From Roseomonas sp. CECT 9278 (GTDB lineage Bacteria; Pseudomonadota; Alphaproteobacteria; Acetobacterales; Acetobacteraceae): a stretch of DNA of 64,000 bases. Each line of letters starts with the position of its first letter. Within the stretch, counting starts at the first letter, position 1. Position numbers and translations under genes: made by a program. The stretch is taken from assembly GCF_918698155.1 (NCBI RefSeq), contig NZ_CAKKLX010000021.1, positions 1 to 64,000 of the forward strand, read 5' to 3'. The notes beneath the pieces are model-generated. The model saw only the letters and a program-made list of their open reading frames with translations, was not told where the DNA came from and made no database searches. Below are positions 25,146 through 33,792 of the stretch, piece after piece.

Positions 25146-25559
25146 TCAGCCGAAGCCGCGCGCGTACTGCGCGACCGGACGACGGCGCGGCGCATAGGTC
25201 TCGGCCACGCTGTCCTCGCGCCGCCGGCTGACCTCGTCGGCCATCACGCGCTGCAGCACGCGCAGCCGCGCATCATCCAGCGTCGCCACCCACAGCCGGG
25301 TGAAGGATGCGTCATGCACGGGGTCGAGCACCATGCGCGGGATGTCGATCTCGGCCGCCAGGCGCTCGACCTCGGCGGCGGCGCCGGGGCTGACGCCGGC
25401 CAGCGCGCGCAGCCGGCGCGGGTCGGTCACCAGGGTGGCGACGAAGGCGTCCATCTCGCCGCGGGCGCGTTCCAGGGCCTCGATGTCCTCGGCCGACTCG
25501 GCGCGGCGCAACAGGGATTTCAGCCGATCATAGGCGATGCGGTAGCTGCTCCCGTTCAT
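25146..25559 (-). CDS. Hypothetical helical protein, 137 residues
   Basis: I do not recognise this family. The predicted protein is charged and mostly helical (DRLKSLLRRAESAEDIEALERARGEMDAF), with no signal peptide or transmembrane segment and a basic C-terminus (APRRRPVAQYARGFG). ATG 25559 is preceded by a strong GGAGG site, so it is probably expressed. It converges on hemC and lies just outside the photosynthesis cluster. Any link to phototrophy is unproven. Confidence 0.6.
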   Translation of the reverse strand: MNGSSYRIAYDRLKSLLRRAESAEDIEALERARGEMDAFVATLVTDPRRLRALAGVSPGAAAEVERLAAEIDIPRMVLDPVHDASFTRLWVATLDDARLRVLQRVMADEVSRRREDSVAETYAPRRRPVAQYARGFG

Positions 25560-25650
25560 GGCGCCCTCCGTGACCGACAGGTTCCTTGAACAGTCCGACC
25601 TGTCATGATGAGTTTACACCCGTCACGACGGCGCGCCACCCGAAAGCGTG

Positions 25651-25938
25651 TCAGCGTGGAAGTTCGGCGGCCGCGCCGCGCAACCGCCCTGCCAGGTCCC
25701 ACCCATGCGCGACCAGCGCACCCACCAGCGCCGCCGCGATCAGCCAGGTATCGCCGCCGGTCAGCGCGAAGCGCAGCGCGAGCACCAGGAACGCGCCGGG
25801 CAGCAGCAGCGCAGCCACGGCACGCGGCGCCGGCCCCCGCCCCGTCGCGCGGCGCCACGCGACCAGGGCCACGGCCTCGATCACCAGGCAGGCCATGATG
25901 ACATCCGCGACACCTCCGCTGCGCACCAGGGCTTCCAT
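25651..25938 (-). CDS. Hypothetical small membrane protein
   Basis: About 95 residues with two or three hydrophobic stretches (VADVIMACLVIEAVALVAW, AVAALLLPGAFLVLALRFAL, TWLIAAALVGALVAHGW) separated by short basic loops; the layout suggests an inner-membrane protein with no catalytic motif. ATG 25938 is chosen because it sits directly before the hydrophobic region, although ATG 25959 is also in frame and neither has a close ribosome-binding site. No function is suggested by its neighbours. Confidence 0.5.
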   Translation of the reverse strand: MEALVRSGGVADVIMACLVIEAVALVAWRRATGRGPAPRAVAALLLPGAFLVLALRFALTGGDTWLIAAALVGALVAHGWDLAGRLRGAAAELPR

Positions 25939-25974
25939 GCCGCACCGATTCCCTTCCATGGCCGCGGTTTCGCC

Positions 25975-25989
25975 TTGCCAGAATGGCAA
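25975..25989. promoter_or_regulatory. Short palindrome TTGCCA-N3-TGGCAA upstream of cytochrome c
   Basis: A perfect 6+6 palindrome with a 3-bp spacer lies about 100 bp before the cytochrome c start and between divergent genes. It could be an operator. I cannot assign a regulator. Confidence 0.3.
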
Positions 25990-26087
25990 AGGAGATTAAT
26001 TGGCTGAAGCCGGTGAGTTGAGTCACAAGCCGACGCGCCTGCAACCTTCGATGCCGGCGCGTGTTCACCTTCGGGAGGGAGTTACGC

Positions 26088-26474
26088 ATGCGTCGATTGA
26101 TGATGACGATGACCGTGGCGACGATGGCCCTGGTGCCAGGCATCGCGTCCGCACAGTCGGGCGATGCCGCCGCGGGCCAGCGCGTGTTCAACCAGTGCCG
26201 TGCCTGCCACACCCCGGACCAGGGCGGGCGCAATGGCGTCGGCCCGAACCTGTGGGGCATCGTCGGTCGTCGCGCCGCGTCGATCGAAGGGTTCCGCTAT
26301 TCGGCCAACATGCGCACGCTGGGCGAAGGCGGGCATACCTGGACCACCGACAACCTGAACGCCTACATCACCAACCCGAAGGCCGTCGCGCCGCAGGGCA
26401 GCATGTCGTACCCCGGGCTGCGCAACGCCGAACAGCTGGCGAACCTGATCGCCTACCTCGAGACGCTGAAGTAG
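26088..26474 (+). CDS. Soluble periplasmic class I c-type cytochrome
   Basis: The protein has 128 residues. A signal peptide with a hydrophobic core (about residues 4-20) ends at ASA-QS around residue 23. The haem-binding motif is CRACH at 37-41. The likely axial methionine is M106 in GSMSYPG. Size and motif spacing match cytochrome c2/c550-type mobile carriers, so it could feed electrons to the reaction centre or oxidases; this is inferred from its location 1 kb from the photosynthesis cluster. ATG 26088 has a GGAGGGAG site upstream. Confidence 0.88.
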   Translation: MRRLMMTMTVATMALVPGIASAQSGDAAAGQRVFNQCRACHTPDQGGRNGVGPNLWGIVGRRAASIEGFRYSANMRTLGEGGHTWTTDNLNAYITNPKAVAPQGSMSYPGLRNAEQLANLIAYLETLK

Positions 26475-26481
26475 CGAACGC

Positions 26482-26509
26482 GCGGGCGGCGGTTCAGGCC
26501 GCCGCCCGC
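26482..26509. terminator. Bidirectional hairpin terminator
   Basis: GCGGGCGGCGG (26482-26492) pairs perfectly with CCGCCGCCCGC (26499-26509) around a 6-nt loop. It lies 8 bp after the cytochrome c stop, and the stop codon of the convergent lyase gene falls in the loop. There is no T tract. Confidence 0.55.
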
Positions 26510-27462
26510 CGCGCCCGATACGCCGCCAAGGTGCCGGCATGCATCAGCCGGCCCGGCAGCGGCCGGCCGATGATCCGTTCCGCCATGCGCGCGGCATGCA
26601 CCAGCGCCTCCAGATCCACGCCGGTCTCGATGCCCATCTCGTGGCACAGGAAGACCATGTCTTCCGTGCAGATATTGCCCGCGCCCTTGGCATCGCCATG
26701 GCCGGCGAAGGGGCATCCGCCCAGGCCGGCCACCGAGCTGTCGAAATGCGTCACGCCCATCTCCAGCGCCGCCAGCACATTGGCGGGGCCGAGGCCGCGC
26801 GTGTCGTGCAGGTGCAGCCCGACCTCGGCCTCCGGCACGGCATCGCGCAACAGCCCCACCGCGCGGCGGATTGCCTGCGGATTGGCCCAGCCCATGGTGT
26901 CGGCCAGGTACAGCCGGGGGGCGGCCATGCCGCGCGCACGGCAGGTGGTCCAGGCCCAGGCCAATTCGCCGACCGCGCGCGCCGGGTCCACCGGCCCCTC
27001 GAAATTGCAGCCGAAGGCGGCCATCACCAGCGCGCGCTCCATCGGCACGCCATCGGCGGCGTAGCGATCCAGCCAGCCATCGACGCGCGCGCGCATCTGC
27101 GCCGCGGTGCAGTTGTTGTTGCGAAGTGCGAAGGCATCCGACGCATACAGCGCGATGCGCCCGGTGATGTGCACGCCCTTCGCCGCGCGTGCGCGCTCGT
27201 AGCCGCGTTCGTTCAGCCACACGGCATCGTAGCGCACGCCGGGGGCGCGCTGGATGGCTTCGAACAGCGCCTCGGAATCCGCCATCTGCGGCACCGCCTT
27301 GGGCGAGACGAAGGACGCCACCTGGATCTCGTCGAGCCCGGTCAGCGACAGCGCATCGACCAGCGCGGCGCGCTGTTCCAGCGGGAAAGTCCCGCGCTCG
27401 ATCTGGAAGCCCTCGCGCGGGCCTTCCTCGTGGAAATGAACGCGCTTCGGCAGGTCGGACAT
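26494..27462 (-). CDS. Hydroxymethylglutaryl-CoA lyase-like enzyme
   Basis: DRE-TIM metallolyase family (HMGL-like), 322 residues. It begins VHFHEEGPREGFQIE, where the usual D of the DRE motif region is replaced by E (EEGPREG). The metal-binding histidines lie in GLHLHDTRGLGPAN, and the C-terminal catalytic cysteine region is GLGGCPFAGHGDAKGAGN. Family members cleave HMG-CoA or related 3-hydroxy-3-methyl acyl-CoAs (such as citramalyl-CoA). GGAGG precedes ATG 27462. The divergent Bug receptor and CoA transferase suggest a small carboxylate catabolic locus. Confidence 0.85.
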   Translation of the reverse strand: MSDLPKRVHFHEEGPREGFQIERGTFPLEQRAALVDALSLTGLDEIQVASFVSPKAVPQMADSEALFEAIQRAPGVRYDAVWLNERGYERARAAKGVHITGRIALYASDAFALRNNNCTAAQMRARVDGWLDRYAADGVPMERALVMAAFGCNFEGPVDPARAVGELAWAWTTCRARGMAAPRLYLADTMGWANPQAIRRAVGLLRDAVPEAEVGLHLHDTRGLGPANVLAALEMGVTHFDSSVAGLGGCPFAGHGDAKGAGNICTEDMVFLCHEMGIETGVDLEALVHAARMAERIIGRPLPGRLMHAGTLAAYRARRAAA

Positions 27463-27586
27463 GGCGGTTCCTCCCGTCCCGCATGGCCCGGGCGTTGACA
27501 CCCGGGCATCCGCGCAGGGACGTTGTGGCCCGACGCTAGAACTGCGACCGACGCCCCGCCAGAGGGCACCGCCCGGAGGACGCCCG

Positions 27587-28564
27587 ATGCACCGCCCCCT
27601 CACCCGCCGCGCCGCGATCGCCGCGGCGGCCGCCCTGCCCGTCGCGGCACGCGCGCAGACCGCGGAACCCGCCTGGCCGGCGCGCCCGATCCGCTTCATC
27701 GTCGCCTTCCCGGCAGGCTCCGGCACGGATGTCACCACGCGCCTGTTCGCCGACCCGATCGGCGCGGAGCTCGGCCAGCCCGTGGTGGTGGACAATCGTG
27801 GCGGGGCGAATGGCTTCATCGCCTCCGAGGCGGTCGCGCGCGCGCGCCCCGATGGCACCACCTTCCTGTGGACCGCCAATACCACGCATGGGTCGAACCC
27901 GGCGCTGTTCCGCCGCCTGCCCTATGATCCCGTGGCGGATTTCGCGCCTGTCGCGGTGATCGGCGTGGGCGTGCTGCTGGTGGTGGTCAACAACGACCTG
28001 CCGGTGCGCTCCATGCAGGACCTGGTCGCCTATGCGCGCGCCAATCCGGGGCGGCTGAACTTCGCCTCGGGCTCCGCTTCCTCGCGCGTGGCGGGCGAGA
28101 TGTTCAAGGCGCAGGCCGGCATCGACATGGTGAACGTGACGTATCGGTCGAATCCGCTCGGCATCACCGATGTCATCTCCGGCGTGGCGCAGGTGATGTT
28201 CGTCGATGCCACGACCTCGGCGCCCCATGCGCGCGAGGGCCGGGTGCGCGCGATCGGCGTCACCAGCCGCCAGCGCTTCGCCGTGCTGCCGGATGTCCCG
28301 ACCGTCGAGGAACAGGGCTTCCCCGGCTACGAGATGCTGTCCTGGAACGCGGTCTATGCGCCGGCCGGCACGCCCGCGCCGATCGTGGCGCGCATGAACG
28401 GACTGATCAACGACATCATGGCGCGCCCGGGCGTGCGCGACCGCCTGACCGCCAACGGCATGGTGCTGCGCCCCGGCTCGCCGCAGGACCTCGCGACCTT
28501 CCAGGCGGCCGAGATCGACAAGTGGAAGCGCCTGGTCGCCGCCGCGGGGATCGAACTGCAATGA
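27587..28564 (+). CDS. Bug/TctC family tripartite tricarboxylate-binding protein
   Basis: Periplasmic solute receptor, 325 residues. The signal peptide has a twin-arginine-like start (LTRRAAIAAAAALP) and cleaves near ARA-QT. Family signatures are WPARPIRFIVAFPAGSGTD, QPVVVDNRGGANG and GVTSRQRFAVLPDVPTVEEQG. The ligand is probably a carboxylate. No TctA/TctB permease genes lie nearby, which is common for these abundant orphan receptors. GGAGGA precedes ATG 27587. The stop overlaps the CoA-transferase start. Confidence 0.93.
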   Translation: MHRPLTRRAAIAAAAALPVAARAQTAEPAWPARPIRFIVAFPAGSGTDVTTRLFADPIGAELGQPVVVDNRGGANGFIASEAVARARPDGTTFLWTANTTHGSNPALFRRLPYDPVADFAPVAVIGVGVLLVVVNNDLPVRSMQDLVAYARANPGRLNFASGSASSRVAGEMFKAQAGIDMVNVTYRSNPLGITDVISGVAQVMFVDATTSAPHAREGRVRAIGVTSRQRFAVLPDVPTVEEQGFPGYEMLSWNAVYAPAGTPAPIVARMNGLINDIMARPGVRDRLTANGMVLRPGSPQDLATFQAAEIDKWKRLVAAAGIELQ

Positions 28565-29688
28565 CCGCGGCCGTGCTGGACGGGCTGCGCGTGGTCGAGC
28601 TCGGCCAGGTGCTGGCCGGGCCTTTCGCGGGCGCCATCTTCGCCGACCTGGGCGCGGAGGTGATCAAGGTGGAGAAGCCCGATGGCGGCGACGATGCGCG
28701 CCAGATGGGCCCCGCCTTCCGCCATGGCGATGCGCTCACCTTCCACGAATTCAACCGCGGCAAGAAGTCGGTCACGCTCGACCTGAAGTCGGCGGCCGGC
28801 GTCGCGGCGCTGCACCGGCTGCTCGAAGGCGCCGACATCCTGCTGCACAATCTGCGCCCCGGCGTCGCCGAGACGCTGGGCATCGGCCCGGAGGCGGTGA
28901 CCGCGCGCCACCCGCGGCTGATCTATTGCGCCATGGCGGCCTTCGGCCATGTCGGCCCGGAGCGCCTGCGCCCGGGCTACGAGCCGCTGCTGCAGGCCTT
29001 CGGCGGGCTGTCCTCGATCACCGGCGAACCCGATGGGCCGCCGGTGCGCATGGGCGCGTCGGTGGTCGACCAGGGCACCGGGATGTGGACGGTGCTCGGC
29101 GCGCTGGCCATGCTGGAACGCCGGCATCGCACCGGGCGCGGCGGGGTGGTGAACACCTCATTGCTCGAGACCGCGGTGATGTGGGCGGGGCAGAAGATCG
29201 ACGGCTACGTCAATACCGGCAGCGTGCCGCCACGCCATGCCTCCGGCCATCCGAACCTGGTGCCCTACCAGGCCTTCGACGCGGCGGATGCGCCGATCCT
29301 GGTGTGCTGCGGCAATGACCGGCTGTTCACGCGCTTCGCGGCCGAGCTCGGCCATGCGGAATGGCCGAACGACCCGCGCTTCGCCACCAACCGCGCGCGG
29401 CTGACCCACCAGGGCGAGCTGCTGCCGATGATCGCGGCGATCATGCGCGAGGCACCGCGCGCGGCGTGGCTCGCGCGCCTGCAACGCATCGGCGTGCCCT
29501 GCGCGCCGGTCAACGCCATTCCCGAGGTGCTGGCCGAACCGCAGGTGCAGGCCATGGGCATGGTGAACCAGGTGCCGGGCGAGGATTTCTCCCTGGTGTC
29601 GATGCCGCTGTCCTTCGATGGCGAGCGGCCGCGCATGCAGGGCGGCGCGCCGCGCCTGGGCGCCGACAACGCGCTGGTGGCGGAGTAG
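28561..29688 (+). CDS. CaiB/BaiF family CoA transferase
   Basis: Class III CoA transferase, 375 residues, coupled by ATGA to the Bug receptor. It has the VVELGQVLAGPFAGAIFADLGAEVIKVE N-terminal block and the DLKSAAG and LLHNLRPGVAETLGI segments of the family. It likely activates the imported or internally made carboxylate to its CoA ester for the neighbouring lyase; the substrate cannot be read from the sequence. Confidence 0.92.
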   Translation: MTAAVLDGLRVVELGQVLAGPFAGAIFADLGAEVIKVEKPDGGDDARQMGPAFRHGDALTFHEFNRGKKSVTLDLKSAAGVAALHRLLEGADILLHNLRPGVAETLGIGPEAVTARHPRLIYCAMAAFGHVGPERLRPGYEPLLQAFGGLSSITGEPDGPPVRMGASVVDQGTGMWTVLGALAMLERRHRTGRGGVVNTSLLETAVMWAGQKIDGYVNTGSVPPRHASGHPNLVPYQAFDAADAPILVCCGNDRLFTRFAAELGHAEWPNDPRFATNRARLTHQGELLPMIAAIMREAPRAAWLARLQRIGVPCAPVNAIPEVLAEPQVQAMGMVNQVPGEDFSLVSMPLSFDGERPRMQGGAPRLGADNALVAE

Positions 29689-29700
29689 CGCGCCCAAAGC

Positions 29701-29759
29701 CCGTTTGAGAATGCGCCGATCGGCGCATCCTGCGGTCCGACACCGGCATTCTCGAACGG
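29701..29759. terminator. Large imperfect inverted repeat with nested palindrome
   Basis: CCGTTTGAGAATGC (29701-29714) pairs with GCATTCTCGAACGG (29746-29759) with one G-T pair. Nested in the left part is the perfect 18-bp palindrome ATGCGCCGATCGGCGCAT (29711-29728), which competes with the outer stem. It lies between the convergent CoA-transferase and lactate dehydrogenase genes and most likely terminates both. Confidence 0.5.
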
Positions 29760-29763
29760 CCGC

Positions 29764-30996
29764 TCAGGCGCGCATCAGCAATTCCGGCCCCAGCGCATCC
29801 ATCGTGTTCACCCCGACCAGCGCCAGGTCGCGATGGATTTCCTCGGCCAGCAGGTCGATCGCGCGCTCGACCCCGGCCTGCCCGCGCACCGCCGCCGCAC
29901 ACAGCATCGGCCGCCCCACGAAGACGAAATCCGCCCCCAGCGCATAGGCCTTCATCACGTCGGTGCCGCGGCGAATGCCGCCGTCGTAGATCACCGGCAG
30001 CCCGCCCGCGATCTTGACGATCTCCGGCAACATGCGCAGGCCAGACACCGCGCCATCCAACTGCCGCCCGCCATGGTTCGATACCATGAACCCGTCCACG
30101 CCCATCTCCTTCGCGCGCACCACGTCGTCGGGATGCAGCACGCCCTTGATCAGCAGCTTGCCCGGGAAGCGCTTGCGGATCAGTTCCAGGTGCGGCCAGG
30201 ACAGCCCGTCGCGCGCCCCGAAGGCGCGTTCTAGGTCGCGCGAGAGGATCGGCGGGCCGCGCCCGGCGTCCATATTCTCGAAATGCGGCATGCCGTGGTT
30301 CTGCAGCGTCTTGAACCAGGTGCCGAAGGCCCAGGCCGGATGCGTCGCCCCCTGCCAGAACAGCTTGAAGGTCGGCTTCAGCGGAATCGTATAGCCGTTG
30401 CGGATGTTGTTCTCGCGGTTGGACGAGACCTGCACGTCCACCGTCAGCACGAAGGTCTTGAACCCCGCCGCGATGACGCGGTCGACCAGCGGCTCGATCC
30501 GCGCGGGCTCGCCCGGCAGGTAGGCCTGGTACCAGGCGTCAGGGTTCGCCTTCGCGACGTCCTCCATCCTGATCAGCGAGGATGCCGACAGGATGTAGGG
30601 AATGTTCTTCGCGCGCGCCGCCTGCGCCAGCGCGATGTCGCCGCGATAGGCCAGCAGCGCGGCCGAGCCCATCGGCGGGATGCCGAAGGGCGCGTCGTAG
30701 TCCCGCCCGAACAGGCTGACCTTCGTATGGCGCGCGCGCGCGTCGGTCAGGCAGCGCGGGATGAAGCCCCATTCGGCGAAGGCGCGGCGGTTGTCGTTGA
30801 GCGACCAGTCCGTCTCGACGCCGCCGGCCATGTAGCCATGCAGCATGCGCGGCAGGTGCTTCTGCGCCGCCACCTCGAAATCATGCAGCGACAGGAAGCC
30901 CTGCAGGCTCGGCGGCACCGGCGGTGCCGCGCGCTTCTGGGACAGGGTCTCGGCGGCGACGGGCGCGCGGGATTGCGCGGGGCCTTCGGCGTTCAT
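29764..30996 (-). CDS. lldD: FMN-dependent alpha-hydroxy-acid (L-lactate) dehydrogenase
   Basis: The protein has 410 residues and a TIM-barrel FMN fold. Signatures are PFGIPPMGSAALLAYRGD, the active-site SNHGGRQLDG, and the phosphate-binding DGGIRRGTDV and GADFVFVGRP. It oxidises L-lactate or a related 2-hydroxy acid, usually passing electrons to the quinone pool. The N-terminus carries an unusual low-complexity stretch of about 25 residues before FLSLHDFEVAAQKHLP. The exact substrate is uncertain; the symbol reflects the closest familiar member. Confidence 0.85.
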   Translation of the reverse strand: MNAEGPAQSRAPVAAETLSQKRAAPPVPPSLQGFLSLHDFEVAAQKHLPRMLHGYMAGGVETDWSLNDNRRAFAEWGFIPRCLTDARARHTKVSLFGRDYDAPFGIPPMGSAALLAYRGDIALAQAARAKNIPYILSASSLIRMEDVAKANPDAWYQAYLPGEPARIEPLVDRVIAAGFKTFVLTVDVQVSSNRENNIRNGYTIPLKPTFKLFWQGATHPAWAFGTWFKTLQNHGMPHFENMDAGRGPPILSRDLERAFGARDGLSWPHLELIRKRFPGKLLIKGVLHPDDVVRAKEMGVDGFMVSNHGGRQLDGAVSGLRMLPEIVKIAGGLPVIYDGGIRRGTDVMKAYALGADFVFVGRPMLCAAAVRGQAGVERAIDLLAEEIHRDLALVGVNTMDALGPELLMRA

Positions 30997-31113
30997 TGTC
31001 TTGGATCACCCGGAATTGCGACGCTTCGATGATGCCGGGGTTGCGGGCGGCAGGCCAGGGGTGGGGGCGCATGGGGGGTGTGCGCGGGGGTGGAATGTTG
31101 TCCCTTGCGCGAA

Positions 31114-31131
31114 ATGTAGCCTGGACTACAT
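31114..31131. promoter_or_regulatory. Palindromic operator candidate upstream of the metal transporter
   Basis: ATGTAG-N6-CTACAT is a perfect 6+6 palindrome whose 6-bp centre (CCTGGA) is nearly symmetric. It lies 36-53 bp before the mntA start, in the divergent lldD-mntA gap. By position it is a good candidate for the MntR protein encoded at 34807-35232, but the binding motif of this regulator is not known to me. Confidence 0.45.
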
Positions 31132-31166
31132 GATGCGGTCGAAGCCGCCCCGGGAGACCGCCCGCC

Positions 31167-32081
31167 ATGATCCAGCCCCTTGCCCGCCGCGCCCTGTTCA
31201 CGGCCTCGCTCGTTGGCATCGCCGCCCCTGCCCTGGCCCAGCCGGCCCGCCCCAAGCGCGTGGTCGCCACCTTCACCGTGCTGGCCGACATGGCGCAGAA
31301 CGTCGCCGGCACGGCGGTGCTGGTCGAGAGCCTCACGCGGCCCGGCGCCGAGATCCATGACTACGAACCGACGCCGCTCGACGTGGTGCGCGCCCAGGCG
31401 GCAGACCTGGTGCTGTGGAACGGCCTGGGGCTGGAACGCTGGTTCGAACGCTTCTTCGCCCGCGTGAACGGCGTGCGCGACGCGGTGCTGACCCTGGGCA
31501 TCACGCCGGTGGGCATCGGCGAGGGCCCCTATGCCAACCAGCCCAACCCGCATGCCTGGATGTCGCCCACCCTGGCGCTGATCTATGTCGAGAACATCCG
31601 CCGCGCGCTGACCGCCATCGAACCGCACCACGAAGCCGCCTTCCAGGCGAACGCACACGCCTATGCCGCGCAGATCCGCGCGGTGGATGCGCGGCTGCGC
31701 GAACGCCTGGCGACCATTCCCGCCGAACGCCGCGTGCTCGCGACCTGCGAGGGCGCCTTCAGCTACCTCACGCGCGACTACGGCATGCGCGAGGCCTATC
31801 TCTGGCCGATCAATTCCGAGGATGAGGGCTCGCCCCGCCAGGTGCGCGCGCTGATCGACACGGTGCGGCGCGCCCGCGTGCCCGCGGTGTTCTGCGAATC
31901 CACGGTGAACGACCGCCCGATGCGCCAGGTGGCGCGCGAGACCGGCGCACGCTTCGGCGGCGTGCTGCATGTCGACAGCCTGACTGGCCCGGACGGCGCC
32001 GCGCCCACCTACCTCAAGCTGCTGGAAGCCAACGCCGAGACGATCCTGCGCGGCCTCGCCGCCGCGCCGGCCGCGCGCTGA
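31167..32081 (+). CDS. mntA: Metal ABC transporter substrate-binding protein (Mn/Zn type)
   Basis: Cluster A-I periplasmic binding protein of the TroA/SitA/MntC group, 304 residues. A signal peptide (residues 1-24) ends PALA-QP. Metal ligands are visible as the histidine in [10 protein letters not shown], the histidine in PNPHAWMSP, the acidic residue in FCESTVND, and the aspartate in [10 protein letters not shown]. There is no His-rich loop of the kind usual in zinc-specific ZnuA, which favours Mn/Fe. It overlaps the ATPase gene (TGATG). Confidence 0.9.
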   Translation: MIQPLARRALFTASLVGIAAPALAQPARPKRVVATFTVLADMAQNVAGTAVLVESLTRPGAEIHDYEPTPLDVVRAQAADLVLWNGLGLERWFERFFARVNGVRDAVLTLGITPVGIGEGPYANQPNPHAWMSPTLALIYVENIRRALTAIEPHHEAAFQANAHAYAAQIRAVDARLRERLATIPAERRVLATCEGAFSYLTRDYGMREAYLWPINSEDEGSPRQVRALIDTVRRARVPAVFCESTVNDRPMRQVARETGARFGGVLHVDSLTGPDGAAPTYLKLLEANAETILRGLAAAPAAR

Positions 32082-32938
32082 TGCTCGCCCAGCCCATCAG
32101 CCTCGCGGTCGACAACATCTCAGTCGCCTATCCCAATGGCCACCTGGCATTGAAGGAGGCCGGCTTCCGGCTCGATGCCGGCACCATCTGCGGGCTGGTG
32201 GGCATCAACGGCTCCGGCAAGTCCACCATGTTCAAGTCGATCATGGGGCTGGTGCGCCCGGGCCAGGGCCGCGTGCTGGTGGCGGGCGGGCCGGTGGAAG
32301 CGGCGCTGAAGCGCAACCTGGTGGCCTATGTGCCGCAGGCCGAGGAGGTGGACTGGACCTTCCCGGTGAGCGTGCGCGACGTGGTGATGATGGGCCGCTA
32401 CGGCCACATGAACCTGCTGCGCATCCCCCGCGCGGCGGACCGGGCCGAGGTGCAGGCGGCGCTCGAACGTGTCGGCATGGCGGATCTCGCGGACCGGCAG
32501 ATCGGCGAACTCTCGGGCGGGCAGCGCAAGCGCGTGTTCCTGGCGCGTGCGCTGGCGCAGGGCGGCCAGTTGCTGCTGCTGGACGAACCCTTCACCGGCG
32601 TCGATGTCACCACCGAGGAAGCGATCATCGCCCTGCTCAAGGCGCTGCGCGACGAGGGGCGGATCATCCTGGTCTCGACCCACAACCTGGGGTCCGTGCC
32701 GACCTTCTGCGACCAGGTGGTGCTGGTGAACCGCACCGTGCTGGCCGCCGGGCCCACCGCCGAGGTCTTCACCGGCCCCAACCTGCTGCGCGCCTTCGGC
32801 GGTGCGCTGCGCCAGCACTCCCTGCCCGGCGCCACCCCCCTGCCCGCCGATGCGGTGGTGGTGCTCTCGGACGATGAACGCCCGCTGGTCATGGCACCGG
32901 ACGGCCAGGTGATCGGCCGGCTCGAACGGGACATCTGA
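32081..32938 (+). CDS. mntB: Metal ABC transporter ATPase
   Basis: The protein has 285 residues. Walker A is GINGSGKST, the signature is LSGGQRKRV, Walker B is [12 protein letters not shown], and the switch histidine is in [20 protein letters not shown] is typical of SitB/MntB proteins. It energises the two permeases encoded next. A C-terminal extension of about 40 residues after [19 protein letters not shown] carries no known motif. Confidence 0.93.
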   Translation: MLAQPISLAVDNISVAYPNGHLALKEAGFRLDAGTICGLVGINGSGKSTMFKSIMGLVRPGQGRVLVAGGPVEAALKRNLVAYVPQAEEVDWTFPVSVRDVVMMGRYGHMNLLRIPRAADRAEVQAALERVGMADLADRQIGELSGGQRKRVFLARALAQGGQLLLLDEPFTGVDVTTEEAIIALLKALRDEGRIILVSTHNLGSVPTFCDQVVLVNRTVLAAGPTAEVFTGPNLLRAFGGALRQHSLPGATPLPADAVVVLSDDERPLVMAPDGQVIGRLERDI

Positions 32939-32940
32939 CG

Positions 32941-33792
32941 GTGTTCGACGAACTGCTCATCCCCTTCCAGTACGACTACATGCTGCGCGCCATGGGCATC
33001 AGCGCGCTGGTCGGCGCGGTGGCCGGGCTGCTGTCCTGCTACGTGGTGCTGAAGGGCTGGTCGCTGATGGGCGATGCGCTGTCGCACGCCATCGTGCCCG
33101 GCGTGGTGGTGGCCTGGTTGGCCGGGCTGCCCTTCGCGGCCGGCGCCTTCGCCTCGGGCATGCTGGCGGCGCTGGTGATGGCCTGGCTGCGCGACCGCAC
33201 GCCGATCCGCGAGGACGCGGTGATCGGCGTGGTCTTCACCGGCTTCTTCGGGCTCGGCCTGTTCCTGATGTCGATCTACCCGTCGAATGTGCGGCTGCGG
33301 ACCATCGTGTTCGGCAATGTGCTCGGCATCGCCGACGAGGACATCGTGCAGATGGCGATCATCGCCGTGGTGGTGCTGGGCGCGCTGGCGCTGCGCGGGC
33401 GGGACCTGATGCTGTCGCTGTTCGACCCGACGCAGCTGGTGGTGGCCGGCGGCAGCCCGGCGCGCATGCGGATCCTGCTGCTGGTGCTGCTGGCCGCGAC
33501 CGCGGTGGCGGGCCTCCAGGCAGTCGGCGCGGTGCTGGTGATCGGCATGCTGGTGACGCCGGGGGCGACCGCCTACCTGCTGACCGACAGCTTCGGGCGG
33601 ATGGCGGGCCTCGCCGCGGGGATCGGCGCCGGCACCGGGCTGCTCGGCGCCTATGCCAGCTATTTCCTGGATGGCAGCACGGGGGGCAGCATCGTGGCGC
33701 TGCAGGCGGCGCTGTTCGTGGTGGTGCTGGTGCTGGCGCCGAAGCACGGCATCCTGGCCAGCCGCCGGGCCGCGAAGGTGGCCGCCGCATGA
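32941..33792 (+). CDS. mntC: Metal ABC transporter permease 1
   Basis: ABC-3 family permease, 283 residues with about eight hydrophobic segments. Typical blocks are LSCYVVLKGWSLMGDALSHAIVPG and GAVLVIGMLVTPGATAYLLT. The start is GTG 32941, 2 bp after the ATPase stop. It is paired with a second, distinct permease that overlaps it by ATGA. Confidence 0.92.
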   Translation: MFDELLIPFQYDYMLRAMGISALVGAVAGLLSCYVVLKGWSLMGDALSHAIVPGVVVAWLAGLPFAAGAFASGMLAALVMAWLRDRTPIREDAVIGVVFTGFFGLGLFLMSIYPSNVRLRTIVFGNVLGIADEDIVQMAIIAVVVLGALALRGRDLMLSLFDPTQLVVAGGSPARMRILLLVLLAATAVAGLQAVGAVLVIGMLVTPGATAYLLTDSFGRMAGLAAGIGAGTGLLGAYASYFLDGSTGGSIVALQAALFVVVLVLAPKHGILASRRAAKVAAA

